Positions 25,123 to 38,990 of a DNA stretch of 64,000 bases are shown here, in pieces. The notes below the pieces were generated by a model. It was not told the origin of the DNA, made no database searches, and was given only the letters and a program-made list of their open reading frames with translations. How positions within the stretch are numbered: position 1 is the stretch's first letter; each line of letters begins with the position of its first letter. Source of the stretch: Atrichornis clamosus (Eukaryota > Chordata > Aves > Passeriformes > Menuridae); assembly GCA_013400975.1 (NCBI GenBank), contig WBMZ01011599.1:372001-436000 (forward strand). Reading direction: 5' to 3'. The translations under genes were made by a program, and so were the position numbers.

Positions 25123-28100
25123 CAGAATTCTGATATTTCACATTCAAGTAAAGAATCAGTAGCTGATTGATGCATGATATACAACCGTGAAATGGAAGAA
25201 AAAGAGAACATGTCCTTACAGTGAATGACACTCAGTGCACAAAATCCATTTCCAAATGTGCTTCATCTTGATGGGAAGCATCTTCTACAAGAAGCAATAG
25301 ATCAACACTCTTATTTATATGAAGACTGGAAAAAATGTGGGGACTATGCTGCAGCAGATAATTAGCATTGCCTGGGACAGCACCAGAATGAACATTTATG
25401 ATCTAGATTAAAAAAAATTAAAAATGGTATTTGCTTGCTTATACAGACAACATGGCAAAATCCTAGCAGGTTGTAAAGTTCACCAGTGAGTTCCTTAAAT
25501 TAATCTTTCCCCCTCACAGGAAACAACTAACACTAAGAAAGACTACTCTCATTACAGAAGACATAAGAGATTATTTCAGTTCACCAATTGGTGATTCCTG
25601 TAACACTGAGACTTACAAATCCAAAATATTTCCATAATATGTAACAGTTATATTTTGCATTCAGACAACATTAAGAGTTATTGCCATTCATGAAGGACCC
25701 ATGCAGGTAACGTTTGAGTGTTACAGGAAATTCATGGGCAGCAGATAAAAGGCACTGAAGCAAAAAGTCAGTTCACTGGCTTTCAAAAGCAAATATATAC
25801 TTACAGACAAACATTTCACAGTCTCTTCAAACCTAGGGCAGACAAACCTTCCTTCCTCACACTGCTATTTTTCAATAGATGGAAAAGATACCTGAGTGGC
25901 TGCCCTAGACATTCACCAGGAGTGATCCTGGAACTGATCTCAGCAAACCTTCAACAGAGACCAAGGTGTCAGACTGAATGCAGAATCAGGGACTTAGCCA
26001 TGAACTCATTGCAGGGGGTGGCTGCACAAGGACAGCAGTTGTACATGGAGCATAAATACACAGAGGGGAGAAATGCCTTCCCTCGAATTGTGAAACAGCC
26101 ACACTGACAGGATTAAGGGGGCAAATGGCAGGAAGGGAAGCACTGGTGACTTTTGTGCCCCTGTGGCTACAAAATGAAAGTGTGAATTTCCTGCAGAAGC
26201 AAAGGCACATCAATGGTGTGACTTTCATCACTGGCTTCTCGTAATCCTCATTATATTCCATGTGCAGCACTTTATATGGTGCTACGTGCAATATCTCCAT
26301 TGTAATTTTGCCTTTTAAAGCCACATACTAATCAACTTAATATGGTGTATGATACCACCAGGCAGACTTCCCATTAAATAAGGCCATTCGGAGGGTTTTA
26401 ATAAGTCTTTATTACTTGGTGTCCAGTTTATAATTGTGCACAGTATTTCTTAGCAAGGTAGTAGCACAGGCTGTAATTATTTAAGTAGAAGACACATGGC
26501 TTTGAGATTAAACTTGCTTTGAGACAAAATACTACATCCAGCTTAACTAAGAACCCACATCAACAACATCTGAAGGTAACAGGGGCAGTCAAAGCTCACT
26601 GTGATACCACATCAAGCACCAAGTGTTTGCGTTGGCGTTCCAAAGTCACTCATGCTTTTTCTCCTTTTATTCCTACAGAAGTATTACTTTCAGACTTTGA
26701 AACTATTAAAGATTTAAAAGTCCCAAGAATATTATTAGAGGCTCACATTTGAACATTCCCAAACCAGCATAAGGTGATGCATCTCCAAATGTTAACCGTG
26801 TAAATTCTCACATGTAGGAAAACAAATTTCTAGTTACATTAAGCAGTATTTTTAATAAACTCTCCTGAAAAATAAGTAAACATTAGAGCACATTAGGATG
26901 TTTGGTTTGCAATTCTTTCATAATAATGATTGACGACTGCCTGCAACATTTTTCATGTCAGTAGTTCTAATGTCTAAGTATAAATATCAGAGTGTGCCTG
27001 GGGCTCTGAAAGTTTAATATGGATTGTGTATCTATGAATGGAAATATTCTTTTTGTTCTCATTTGGAGACATGGATCAAGCCTCATCACTAAAATATATC
27101 ACCACATGTTCAAAGCAAGCATTTATGCAGCCCAGGCCATGTTATTTGCAGGAAAAGAGAATAACAATAGTGTTAAAATTTTATGGTCCTGAGTGTGCAA
27201 TAGTACTCACCCCTGTTTGGGAAAACCTCTGGAATGGTCTGAAAAAGGGAAGACTGTTGACACAAATAGCTTTTCACTGTCACTGAAGGAGAAGAGATAG
27301 GTTTCAAAGGGCTGCTTAATAAAATCCTTATATATTAATAGCAACTTTATTTTAGAACTAGGAAAAAAAGCACAGAAGACAATGGCCTACTTGTGAGAGC
27401 TGCTGAGCAAACCTGAGCTCAGGAGTAGATAAAGACCATCCTATCCACGGGTTCAGGTACTGGGGTGCCACAGCAACCAGTATCCACAAATATGGGACAT
27501 GTAGAAATTAGAATACACCTCCTCTTCCTTTACCACACCACTTTGCTCCTTTCCACACATCCTTACATGTGAAAAAAGTAAACATAAAAATGTAACGTTA
27601 CTGATTTGTGCTTCCTTAGAAAGCCCTGAAAAAAACCCTATTATAAGTAGAATGAAACCCAGAGAAACATCCTAAAAGTTATAAAATATGATTCACTGAT
27701 CTGCAAAGACAAAAAGAAGTCTGTTAAGTAAAGCTTCATGAATGATTCACAAGTCTCAGAACTCCCTCTGTGTCCAGCAGTGATCTCAAGCCAGTTTAAT
27801 ATTTCTAGGTAAATAATTCATGTTACTTTTGTTTCTAGCAATAATGCATTCTCAAAAATGCTGGCTGCACAGTATGCTCTGCTCTTTCCCTGGATTTTCA
27901 GGCTGAGATGTCTGAAAGTACATCACTTAATTCCACTACCAGAAGTGATCATCACCTTTTTTGGGGTATGAATAAAGAAGAATGAATAATGACTAAGATT
28001 TTGGGCAGAGCTTCAGCTATGATATATTAAAATGGCCATGGACAGGGAAAAGTAAAGTTAGTATCTGTGCATTAGATACAAAATCACCACAAATGATGGA

Positions 28101-28510
28101 GTATTTCTGAGAGTAGACAGACAGTGAGAACTGAACACTCAGTATTTCCAAGGACAGTCCCATGACAATGTGGAAGAGCACAGAAAGATATGAAAGGACA
28201 TTTGTGTTAAGAATGGTCTCCTAATATACACTTAGCTCTTACACTTTGCAAGGGTAAAGTCTGCAAGCAGCACTGTTCTTTGTCTCAGTGCCTTTATATA
28301 TGCCACTTTCTGACTTGCTACAGGGAGGGCAATTACGTTACAAAGATTATTATTTAGCAGATTTTTACTTTCATACTGAAAAAGATCTTCCTATATAAGA
28401 TAAAATAGCACTGTTGTATCCTAAAGCATACTACAGCTGTCACGGAGCTGTAAAAGTTACAAGCTTATAGCTACTAGAACAGCCAATTTTAGGACATTGG
28501 AAAGGTAACC

Positions 28511-28745
28511 TCGCTTTACGCGTGGATTCTTAAGCACAGTTATCCTGCGCAGGTTCGGCTCCCAGAACAAGCAGAGAATACCTTCCCTGAGTTATCTGCA
28601 GGATTATCTTTATCTTCCGAAAAACGGTGGGAGACTTGAAATCTCAGGGTCTTATAATGTGGGCCATCATGCCTAGCAGCGATTATCCCAATCACTGCGG
28701 TGATTTATGCCGGTGCTGCAGCATGGAAGAGTAAGGAACCGTGGT
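28511..28745. promoter_or_regulatory. CpG-retaining patch with GATA/OTX-like words; candidate enhancer
   Basis: Eleven CpGs lie in about 235 bp, including an ACGCGT and a TGCGCA. Embedded are GGATTATCTTTATCTTCC (GATA-type TTATC words and an OTX-type GGATTA) and CGATTATCCC, another OTX/PITX-type TAATC complement. The sequence matches no repeat I know. Constraint or hypomethylation is inferred, not shown. Confidence 0.33.
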
Positions 28746-29313
28746 GTTTCTTGCTATTTGTTTCCAGAAGAGCACAGCAGCTGCTCTCAATGACTACTCC
28801 TGTTATGTTTCTCCCCACCAGCTTTATGTCACAAAACTAAGATGCAAAGCCATTATGATCCATCCACGATAACGCCTGCTGAACTACAGTGTGCTTGGAT
28901 AAAGCAGCTATTATGTCACTCAAACGTGCATGAAATCCCAAATTGGGAGGGAATACAACTATTCTGAAGACAGCTGAAATCCGATTCACTCTGATCAATA
29001 GGAATAAGTGGGCTAAGATCAATTACACAATGCAAAATATCAAGTAATAATATCAGTATTGCAGTGATCGAGTTCACGCATAGAAATAGGAAAACTTAAG
29101 GTGGGAGCTCAATGAGGTCTAAGTTTTATTATTTGATATGCAATTGAAGCAGAGACAAAGAGAATTGTAATTTTCAATAATATTTAATACATATGTGTAG
29201 ATGGGAATACCATCTATGCATTATCTGTTTATTCATATTGGTAATCTGCTTAAAGAACAATCTATTAATCACATATTTTACTGCTGTCAGCTTTGATTAC
29301 AAGATTGTCATGA

Positions 29314-29349
29314 ATAATAAATAATTCCCTATATAATAAATAATTCCCT
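29314..29349. repeat. 17-bp direct repeat in tandem (period 19)
   Basis: ATAATAAATAATTCCCT occurs at 29314-29330 and again at 29333-29349, separated by AT. It is a recent short tandem duplication. Confidence 0.92.
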
Positions 29350-30983
29350 GTATCATCTCCAGAGGCTCAAAAAAGTACAGCAAATTCCTTTCATCCCAAG
29401 ATGTACCTCTCCCACAAATGTATGCCTCATTCAGTTTAAGTTCCCCCTCAAATGACGTGTTCCAAACTTGAAAAGGGAAAAGGCATGAGTTATCAGAGCA
29501 CGCCTCACTCCTAAATATCAATCACTTAGTTCCTCACCAGCAGTGAAATCTACTTTATCATCACTAGTGGTGATACTCTTCTATTCTGACAGAAGCCATT
29601 GAGACAGACATTTAACAGCAGCCAACAGAAGAACAAAACAGTTTTCAGCAATTCGAATTGGTTTTGATGCCATGGTAATTTCACCTAATCAACAAAGACT
29701 GATGCAAGTTAGAGCTCTGCATAGTTATTGATTTGACTTAGGATTTTTTAAATAGAAAGTGTCAACATTTTTGCTTCCAAATATTTCTGCAACGGGCATC
29801 TTAAGAGCTGTAGATCTTGCCATATTTAAAAGTTTACAATAATCTAAGATGATGATCTGATGTTATTAGTTCTGCTGACATTTAAGAACTTTTCCACTCA
29901 TAGTTTAAAAAAAAAATCCCTCTCTCTGCCAACTTAAAAATAAAGGTACAAAGATAAAAATAAATAAGACAATTAGATCAGTAATACACTATAATGCTAT
30001 CATTAACTTAATTGACACTATGCAAATTTACATTAACTCTGAATGTGCCTTTTATTTTTAGGGGTTTTATTTTTAAAGATACAAACAGTAACCACGCCAG
30101 ATCAAATCTTGCAGTTTGAGTGGGTTTAATCTACCAATTAGACCTGCAAGATGTACTTTAAAAAAAGAATCTGTTGAAAAATTGCCATTACTTTCTTTGG
30201 AAGTACAGGCGCTGTTTACCTATGTGCTAGGTGCTGGCAGAAATGCTATGCAGAATTTATAAGCATATTTTAAATATGTTTTAAGCAGCTCTTTTGTTGT
30301 CTGCCTAATTCTTGTAAAAGTGAACTTCACTCTTTAGAGCAGAACATCTACTCATTATCACTGCAATACTTTAGCACACAAATACACAGATTGGACCTAA
30401 ACAGAAACACTCTATATGACTGTTAGGATTTAAGAAAAAAGAAAAAAAGGTCATTCTGGGAACATGAAAGTGAACATTTGAAAGTGAGGTTTTAGGCTTT
30501 TTCCCCCAAAATGTCAAACTGCACTTTCTACTCCCTGAGAACAAGTAATAGGATAAAAGCAAGCCTGACAGCTATTCAACAACCCAGATCTTTCAGTAAC
30601 AAAAAACAAGTTGCAGTTTTCTGTGTGCACTGCTATGAGTAGCCAAGTTTCAGAGGAAGCAAAAACAAGTCACTTGTTCCTTGTCTCAGAAAAGAGGTTT
30701 GCAGATGTGAAGAACCTGAAAAAAGGCAGGGTACAAATCCATCCTCTTCATTCTCCTTTGTTCATTCAGGAGGAATCTCCAGAGAAGAGACATTCTCTGC
30801 ATGAGCCTCGCCCAAGTGTGGGCACAGCAAACAGGTAAACTGAGGGGATGGATTCCAAAAACCACAAGATGCACCTTGATACTTTAACATCCTGCGTTAA
30901 CCCATGATTTCCTGAGTGAATTTGAAGGCACAACCAGCATGTGAATTGTAGCAATAATGACAACATAATGCACATGTGCTTGC

Positions 30984-31020
30984 TTTTGGTTTGGGTTGGG
31001 TTTTGGGTTTGGTTTTTTTT
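30984..31020 (+). repeat. G/T-rich tract with a possible G-quadruplex
   Basis: The plus strand has GG, GGG, GGG, GGG and GG separated by loops of two to four T (30988-31012), then a T run. This is the complement of the A/C-rich tracts found elsewhere. The G-rich strand would be the template strand for DPP10 transcription. Confidence 0.7.
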
Positions 31021-32365
31021 TAAAGAGCACAATGTCTGTGGCAGATCACTTGACTCAACTATGCTCCTGAACCCTGGCTTTTCACCACATTGAACAATTG
31101 GCAACGTTCCTTGAATGAACCTTCCACTTCCAGTAACTTGTAGAAAAGTCATGCATCACTTTAATGTGCTCTGCACTTCGTAGATAGAGAGGTGCCAATC
31201 ATTCTGAGACGTTTTGTTTTCTACTTCTCTGGGAGAACAGTGTTCAGAATTATTTAGTTGTCAAAATCTGACACAATAATGCAGTAAAAAAGGCTTCACT
31301 TGAGGGTGGATATGGATGAATTTTCAGAAGAGTGTAATCAACTTCTTTCGGGTCATCAGAATGAAGCACTGAGTCTTCAGTCTTCCAAATAAATGTGTTC
31401 AATTCCTTAGGATATGAAGCCAAAATGTGATCCTGCAAGCCACCAATTACTTCCTAAACACAAGGAATCCTAAGTGGCAAATGAATTTACTTTTTAATGT
31501 CACCTTTCTCCAGGTGCTTTAACTTCTGTACATTCATTACACGAGCAGAGCTGAACATTCTGATGTCTACCTGCAATACATTATCTGTCCCACAGCTGAA
31601 GTCCTCGGTGTGTCTCAATCCAGACATTTAAAAACAGACAGAACCTGGTCAGGGATCCTTCCAAAATGAGTAGAAGAAGCTTTTTTTCCAAAGCCAGTTT
31701 GGTAGAAAATCTTTTCATCTAATAACTGAACAATAGTCAATTAGGATACGGAAAAAAACCATTTTTAATCCACCTTCTCCTAAAAGATTTTATATTCCAT
31801 CACCTATCTCCCCTCAAAAATGCTGCCAAATGCATCAGGGTTTAGACTATTTTTGTTTAGGAAACATATTCTTCCTTCTTTACTGAAATTACACATAATA
31901 AATGATGATTCATTAGGTAAATCAGCAGGACTAGCAGGGGCATAGTTCTGCAGCTTAGTGTTTTGTACCTTCATCTGGGAATGCAAGATTCCATTTATGT
32001 TTTTTTAACGAAAAGCTATCCAAAGCAAACCTAGCTAAAGGCATTTTCTCAAGTCTTTCAAATCTGTGTGGGACATTTCCCCTCATCATCTAAAACCTTG
32101 CAATTTGCTTCCAGAGCTGGGGACCTCTCAACTGGAAGCAGCATTCCTATCTTGAACCTGCCAATTCCACATCCAGAGCCAAAAGTCATCTCTCTGCATC
32201 TCCTGCTGCTTTAACTGTTGCAGGAGCTGTGTGATGGTACTGCTCCCCTGAGCTAGTTTTTCGCCAGAAACTCACATGTCCTTGCTTATCATTACAGCTA
32301 AACCTTTCTCAGGGTCACAGAAGTATGACTGTACCACAATCATTTCTTTCCTAGGAGGACTACTG

Positions 32366-32384
32366 GTATTTGTTTGTTTGTTTC
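32366..32384. repeat. (GTTT)n short tetranucleotide repeat
   Basis: ATTTGTTTGTTTGTTTCTTT is a short tetranucleotide microsatellite in T-rich sequence. Confidence 0.75.
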
Positions 32385-33600
32385 TTTTAATTTATTTTGC
32401 TGTCTTAAAAGAAATACAGAAAAATCTTGAGTGCATACATTGTTCCTCTATATGACAGAGACATACAGATTATTGTTACTCTCACGAGGATCTTAGCATC
32501 ATTTACAGGAAATTTTAGCAGCAGTGATTTACTTTGAGCTCACTAATGAACCTCCTGGGTAGTGTGGGACCCACAGTCCCCCATGGGGAGCCTCACTGGA
32601 ACCACTCTCATGACATTGTAACTTCCCACTGACAGGTACATCTTAAGATATGTCAATCACCCAATTCTTAAACCACTTAAAATGCACTCTACTGCTATTC
32701 TCTACTGCCATTCTGTTTAACTTGGGAGGGGAAACAATTTGCCCAATTCTAAATAACAATATTTTACTGAAAAGTAGTCATGGGCTCAAGTGCCAATTTG
32801 CATTTACCTTTCCTACTACAGAACAGATAAGGATCCACAAACTAGGTGGAATTTAAGTTTTTACAAACATGTCTTAGAGACAACAAACCTTTAAAGCTCA
32901 TCAAAGCCTGTGTTTTAGTCTCTTAAAACAAAAGTCTAAGAACTACAGCCAAAATCCTTCATGTCAAGTTCAGGTTACAGAAATGGGTGAAACAAGACAA
33001 GAGAGGATGGCTGGAAAAGCACTTTGAAATGAAAAATAACAGTGTGTGGCTGAACGGCTGCCCAGAATTAGAAATCCTTCACAGAGAGAAAGAGAAGAAA
33101 CTGTGCTCCTGAAGGCTTCAATAGCCCTGAACACAAAATACTCAAAAATTCAACCAACAGATGAAGCAGCCTGATTTCCCCCTGACCTCTAAGGAGCTCC
33201 CTGTGCACCATCTCATCAAGGATTTTATGTGGGGACTGGGAAGGCAACGCTTGGAATTTCTGTACACTTAAAAACAAATTAACCATAAAATATGCCTCCA
33301 AATACACAAAAAGAAAACTGGCCTCCAGGATGGCAATTAAATATACATTAGAGCAAACCTTCTGAATGTGTTAAGGTTTGATTTCAGTTCTTTCAAAAAG
33401 CAAACACTCACTTCACCACAGGCAACTGCAACTGCATTTCTGTGAGAAATTCCACAAGAAACTCCTGACAGAAAGCGCTGATTTCATTCCTGAGAATTCA
33501 TAACTAATTTAAATTTCAATGAAGCAAGTGCACACCTGTCTGCATATTTTGTTCTTCCAAAGATATCAAATCTTCAGTACCAACCCAGTGAATCTTTCAC

Positions 33601-33660
33601 AGAAAAGAGAAAAGAAAACCAAACAAAAAACCCCCAGCAAAACAAAGTCCACCACAAACA
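33601..33660. repeat. A/C-rich low-complexity tract
   Basis: An A-rich tract with AAAACCAAACAAAAAACCCC and CCACCACAAACAATAAC-type wording. It has the same composition as the tracts at 25.0 and 62.2 kb. No coding or structural RNA signal is visible. Confidence 0.7.
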
Positions 33661-33819
33661 ATAACATCAAATCATTAAGTATTTTAGGAGTTGGGGATTT
33701 TAACAGTTGCCATTGAATTCTGTATTAGCATCTGGTAGATATGCTCTATGCTAGGATAGATTTATTGGCATAACAAACTACAATAAAATTTAAAAGAGCC
33801 AATATCATATAACAAGCAT

Positions 33820-33890
33820 TTTTACAATTCCACCAGTGTTCCATAGTGATAGTCTCCTGTGTTTACAATTCACTGTGTTCCACAGTGACA
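33820..33890. repeat. Imperfect tandem duplication of about 41-bp period
   Basis: TTTACAATTCCACCAGTGTT followed by CCATAGTGAT is echoed about 41 bp later by TTTACAATTCACTGTGTTCC followed by ACAGTGACA. Small indels separate the copies, so this duplication is older than the perfect one at 21.5 kb. Confidence 0.7.
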
Positions 33891-36800
33891 CAGAAATGGC
33901 ACTGACAAACACATACCCACTACAGGAAACGAGACCCTGCATTTCAAAGGCTTTAATACAATTTTCACCAAATAAGAATCAAAGCACTGTTTTTTTCAAG
34001 ATAAATTGATCCATTTTGGCTGATAATGGTCTTTCATCAAAAAATGTAATTTATGTTTGTGAAGCTTTTTGAAGCAATGAAGCAGAGGAGCTTTATTTGC
34101 TGTATTGTTTTTAGTCGCACACTATTTGCAAATATTAGATGAAGGATAGACACAAAGCAGTCAGCTGTTTCAATTAATTTCCTGGACAACCTTTGCTATG
34201 CATGTCCCCCTACAGAATACATATAGGCAGATGCAGTACAGTAACTTATAGGAAAGTTCTACTTTAAATGTAAATTTTAAATGTTGGGTAAGGGCAGAAC
34301 TCTTGAAGTGACCTAAGCTGAGTCAAGCACACTGTTAATAAAAGAGCCGGTGAGCTGCAGAAACCACGTTTGTGTGTCAAGGAAACAAATGGACCACCAT
34401 CATGTGGCCCAGGACCTTTACAATTTCTGCAAAGTCACAGAATTAATAAAAATTTACTCATGATCACAGAATAAACAGAAAAGACAGCAAGGAAGAAAGG
34501 GAGGTCTTTCAGTTAACTCCCCAGAACTCAGGAGTTGCAAGAAAGATATAAAAAGGCCTCACCTTTTTAGAAATCTGTATTTCTCTTTGTGTTTGCTTGC
34601 TTTTTACACATGACCTGCAGTTAATCCTGACAACAGCCCTGATCCAAAGCAAACAGCACTACACTCAAAGGGATTCAACGTAAACCTCTGGGGACTTTGG
34701 ATCAGGTTGCTCCCCAAGTACCCCAAGAATCTCAAACTGAGGACACAAAATAAGCAACAAGTAAGGTTTTGATTGTAAGAATCCCCCATCATGCAAGTAA
34801 TACCACTGAATTCAGTGTTTCTTTGCAATGACCATTCATATTATGGTTACTCAAAAATTGATCCTTTGCACATTGTAAGACAAAAACAGTTGAGAAAACT
34901 GTCTAAAATATTACAATTTCCCTGGTGTAAGACTTAACTTCATCTGAAATGAATCCATTCCATGTGAAAACAACATCTTGAAGAAACCCCCACAGGTCCA
35001 TGTAACTGGGAAGCCCAAGACTGACCCTGTACCTTCAAAGAGTGAGGCTGATTTAGGTCAGAGTGCCCCATCTCCCCCAAGAATATTTGACAAGGGGTCT
35101 TCATTGTGGAAATATCTGGAAATTTCAGGTATAAGAAAAAGGTCCTTTCCAAAAGCACTTGTATTTTGATATGGAGTATTGTGTAAAGGCTGTAATGTTT
35201 CATCTAAATTGGCTCACAAATATCAATATTTTGATTCACATGAAAAGTTATGCTTAAGAGTTTGCAAGCCTGAGCCTTTAGTCCAGATATTTGCAAAGTG
35301 CTGGATAAGAATTGCCACAAATTTGTTCACAAGTGTTTGGCAAAGTATAATATACACTATTATTAATCAAGAGTAACTCCACTAAAATCAAAGACAGACA
35401 GGGCTAGAGCTGGCAGGAGTGAATACAAACCAAGCATTAGAAGTCTTGCTTTGCTCGATTTCATTTATTGTCCCTAGTGGTAGTAAGAAATACTAATTAT
35501 ACACAAGCAAAAGATTTTACTATGACCTTGGAACCACATAATTAATATCAAATTAATTTCTGATACCTAGGAAAAATGCTTTAACTACCACTGTATTACA
35601 GGGTCCTGTTCACAAAATGATTATTAATAAGTTTTTTATGCGGGTCAGTCACTTAGTTCCTAGTGGCCTTTCAGTTAACAGGACGGAAGGGAAAGTAAAT
35701 CACTGGAGTTTTGAGACTGCCCTTTAACCTTGTCACCTAAAGGAAAAACAGAGGCTGACAGTAAATTAAAAGGCTTCAAGATGCCAGACTTATCTTACAA
35801 TGTGTTTTACACAACTCACTCATCTTGTAAAGGTGAGTACAGACCCGACTGAGAGATGATGAAGAAAGAAAACTGACAGTGCTATGACCTCTGTGGTCAG
35901 AGCCAAAGCTAATAGTTCTGGGGACTGATCTTTGATTAACTTCTTCCCCCACTTTGCTTTCTTTAAGCCTTTGAAATCTGAAATCTGTGACGAAGTTCTC
36001 TGTGTTAACTCCTGCACCACTAGTTCTATATATACATAACACTTGTTCAGAAGCAGCTTTGCAATAAATGCAATCCTCAGAAAGCGTGAAGTTATTTTTC
36101 TCAAGTCTCAGTCCTCTGCTGCCTTATCGTTGCTGCAAGGTGCCAGTGAGACAAGATCAGAAAGAAAAACAGACTGCCATGCTGTCTGTGCATGCAAACC
36201 AGGAACATTATCCTGGTTGGATGGGTTTTTTTCCTACAGGGACATGGGACAGAAAAGCAATATGGCCTGTGTGGCATTTCTAGTGCATTTGTTCCTTAGC
36301 AGAGGCAGGAGGGAGAGCAGGGTGTATTAAGTCACGTACCACATTTTTGCTTTTCATGGTTTAGGAGAGTGAGTCAATTCAAGGGGTACATTACCCCTGG
36401 GCAAAGATACGAGTCTGGGATGTAAAAAATGTGGTTCTGTTTCTTATACTGATGTAGAGGTCTCACTTATCACTCCTATTCTGACTCATTTCTTCAGCTA
36501 TTAAAAGGGGAAAAAAGCATTTCAATTCCTGCACAGGTAAATATACTCACACCTGTAAGGCAATCCAGTAATACGACAAAGGAGTTTACATGAAAACACA
36601 AAGATAATTGCATGCTAAAGCTGTTCTCTGTCCTGTCCCTTGGTTGCACAGTTGTGACAACGAAACAGCTGCACGATGGGGCTGGGTCACAACAGCCAGG
36701 AACAACATTTTTATAATTTAACCTGGTTCAAAGGGTCCAGAAATCATTGCTGTCCCTGTAACTTGCCCTCTGCTGATTTTGAGTTAGTAAACAAATGGTT

Positions 36801-38260
36801 TTTATCAAGTGAGTTCAAATAAGTGAAAAAATGTAAGCATTTTTGCATGCATACTATAAATTCACAGCATCTATTTTTTATAGGGATATTTTAGTAAGCA
36901 GCTTACCATGCACGCAATGATTTCTTGCAGCTTATACAGAATAATGATATTTAAAAATTAAAACAGACAAGCAGACAGATTGCAGCCATTCCAAATCCCT
37001 TCCTACAGGAGATTATTCAAGTAATCTAATAATAAATGTCCACCTCAGTCTACCCAAACCCCCCTCAGTGTACAACTACAACCACTGTACAGGAGCTGTC
37101 CAAAAAAGCCCCAAAACCCCCACCTCAACCATAATTAGACTGGCATTTGATTCCAGTATTTTTCTTACCTTCTGTTTGAGTCTAGAATTTCTAGAAGACT
37201 CATTCTGTTGTCACATTCCAAGATGCTCATGTGAATATTTTTCCTAAACCAGGCAGAACTCCCCTGATATGAAATTATCAGAAGCTGACTGGTACATTCA
37301 CTCATCAATATCATCAATGGTCCTTGGTTCCTGGGATATTTTTTTTCCCCCAGAAACATTTAAGCCCATGCTTTCAACTGCTGATGTAACACAGCATTAA
37401 CAGTCTGACAAGTCACCTAAAAGCATTTTAAAAAATCTCATATAAGGTATTCTAATAACCACAGCTCCACAAACTGAGAAAAAATAAAGGAAGCATTTTA
37501 TTCATGAAATCATTTCAACAAATCTACTTAACTCATCAAATTTAAAATGGCTAGGAAGAGAAATGCAAGTGTGATGACTTTTAAGCATTTCACATTCTGA
37601 CCAGTGTTCTAGAAGCACTTTGTTTAGGCCTTTGTGTATACAAATCACTTTGTCCTTTCCTGTTCTTTATCACCCACTGTCCTTTCTTCTGCACACAAAG
37701 AGCTTCCAAATTTCAAGTCATTTAGTCATATCTAACCTTTATAGCATTTTTCTTCTGATGGATGTATTCTTCTGAAATGAAAATTGTTCTATAATAGTAG
37801 AGATTTTTCAATAAAGCAGTGCTCTGTATGCAGTAAGAAAATGCTAATCACATGAATAGTTTTTCATTGCATTTATGCAGCATAGTATTTAATAATGTGG
37901 GTTTATCACAGCATTTCACTAAATGTAAAATTCACTACTGTAATATAGAACTCATTCACTGGGTTGTTCAAAAGCTGTTCTCTCTCCTCAGCAGTCTCGC
38001 ATTCTAACTTTGAAACTACAGGAAGAGAAAACGTTCTGAAATATGAACTAGGAGGTTATTTTGTGTGGGTTTTGCATTCTTGTTAGTGATGGGCTCCAAG
38101 CATGGCTTCTAAAAATTTTTTTTCTTTACTTCTCCTGGGTCATATTTTGAGGTTTCCTTTAATTATTTTAAATCTCTTGTACTTTACAAGACTGGACGAG
38201 AAAAATAAAGTAAAAACAATCCCCGTTTGCGGTGGTGTGATTTCCCTGAATCAGCAAAGA

Positions 38261-38545
38261 GAAATCAAGGTAAATCTGTACAACTGGCATCCCCTCACAG
38301 AGGTGAAACCAAAGGTGGCACTTGCCAAGGTGTCCCTCGTGCCCTCTGGCTGAACCACTGCTGCTCCAGACAGGCACAGCTGGCCAGAGCAGCGGAGCGG
38401 GGCCGCCCGCTTTCCAGGCAGGCTGGGTACCCCTGGCTGCTGGGAAAACTCTCTGGGAAAAGTTCTACCTGTGCCAGCTGAGCTCTGTGGGCAGGCCAGA
38501 GCACAAGAACCAGACCAGCAAGGGTGGCTTTTGAGCCCTGGACGC
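38261..38545. other. GC-rich island in AT-rich intron, origin unknown
   Basis: About 280 bp are clearly richer in G+C than either flank, with AGCGGAGCGGGGCCGCCCGC at 38394-38413 and frequent CAGG/GCTGG words. Overlapping open frames in several registers follow from the lack of TAA/TAG words there, so they are not taken as genes. It could be an old retroposed or LTR piece, or a regulatory island. I cannot tell which. Confidence 0.5.
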
Positions 38546-38990
38546 AAGAGATACGAAAAGAATTATGAGGGGAAAATACACTTCCAATTGCCCGAAGCAC
38601 CAAATTATGAGTCAGCAGTGTATTATATGGCATTACTAATAAGGTAAGAAAAGATTATCATCTTTAATTACAAAAAATTTTTGAATCAATTATTTTATTT
38701 AGCTACTGGAGAGCAATTGCAAAGACTAGTTTTTCTGCTAAGAAAAGATAATAAAACCAATTATAAAACTCAGCCACTCAGAGAAGTACTACTTTACAAC
38801 AGGTAAATACTAATATTTTTCTTTATAAAGTTAGTTTTATAACTCTGCTTCAACCGTCACAGACTGTGTCCAGTCCTACCCATTTTAAACTAAGTGCCAT
38901 ATTATTCAATTTTTGAGTGGTCTTTATAGTAGCTGACTCTTAGATACAGTTAATGTTTTAGACATTGAGTGCAGAATATAAGACCCTTGT

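Noticed and set aside
25718..26107. Open frame of 129 codons, plus strand
   Set aside because: Mixed composition with no family resemblance, overlapped by an open frame on the other strand. No Kozak, splice or poly(A) context stands out.
28384..28400. Minus-strand codons for Glu-Asp-Leu-Phe
   Set aside because: An in-frame TAG lies directly before them, and no acceptor fits.
30766..31152. Open frame of 128 codons, minus strand (sense with DPP10)
   Set aside because: The frame crosses a G/T-rich low-complexity tract and gives poor-complexity peptide (QNPTQTKSK). Nothing resembles DPP10.
31755..31775. Minus-strand GGTGGATTAAAAATGGT, which looked like the Arg-Trp-Ile-Asn exon end followed by GT
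   Set aside because: It encodes an extra Lys, and the sequence upstream does not give HDPEA or LEDLF in any frame and has no acceptor. It is a coincidence.
35824..35840. Strong plus-strand donor-like AAAGGTGAGTAC
   Set aside because: It is on the strand opposite to DPP10, with no open frame or acceptor forming an exon before it. Such sites are frequent by chance.
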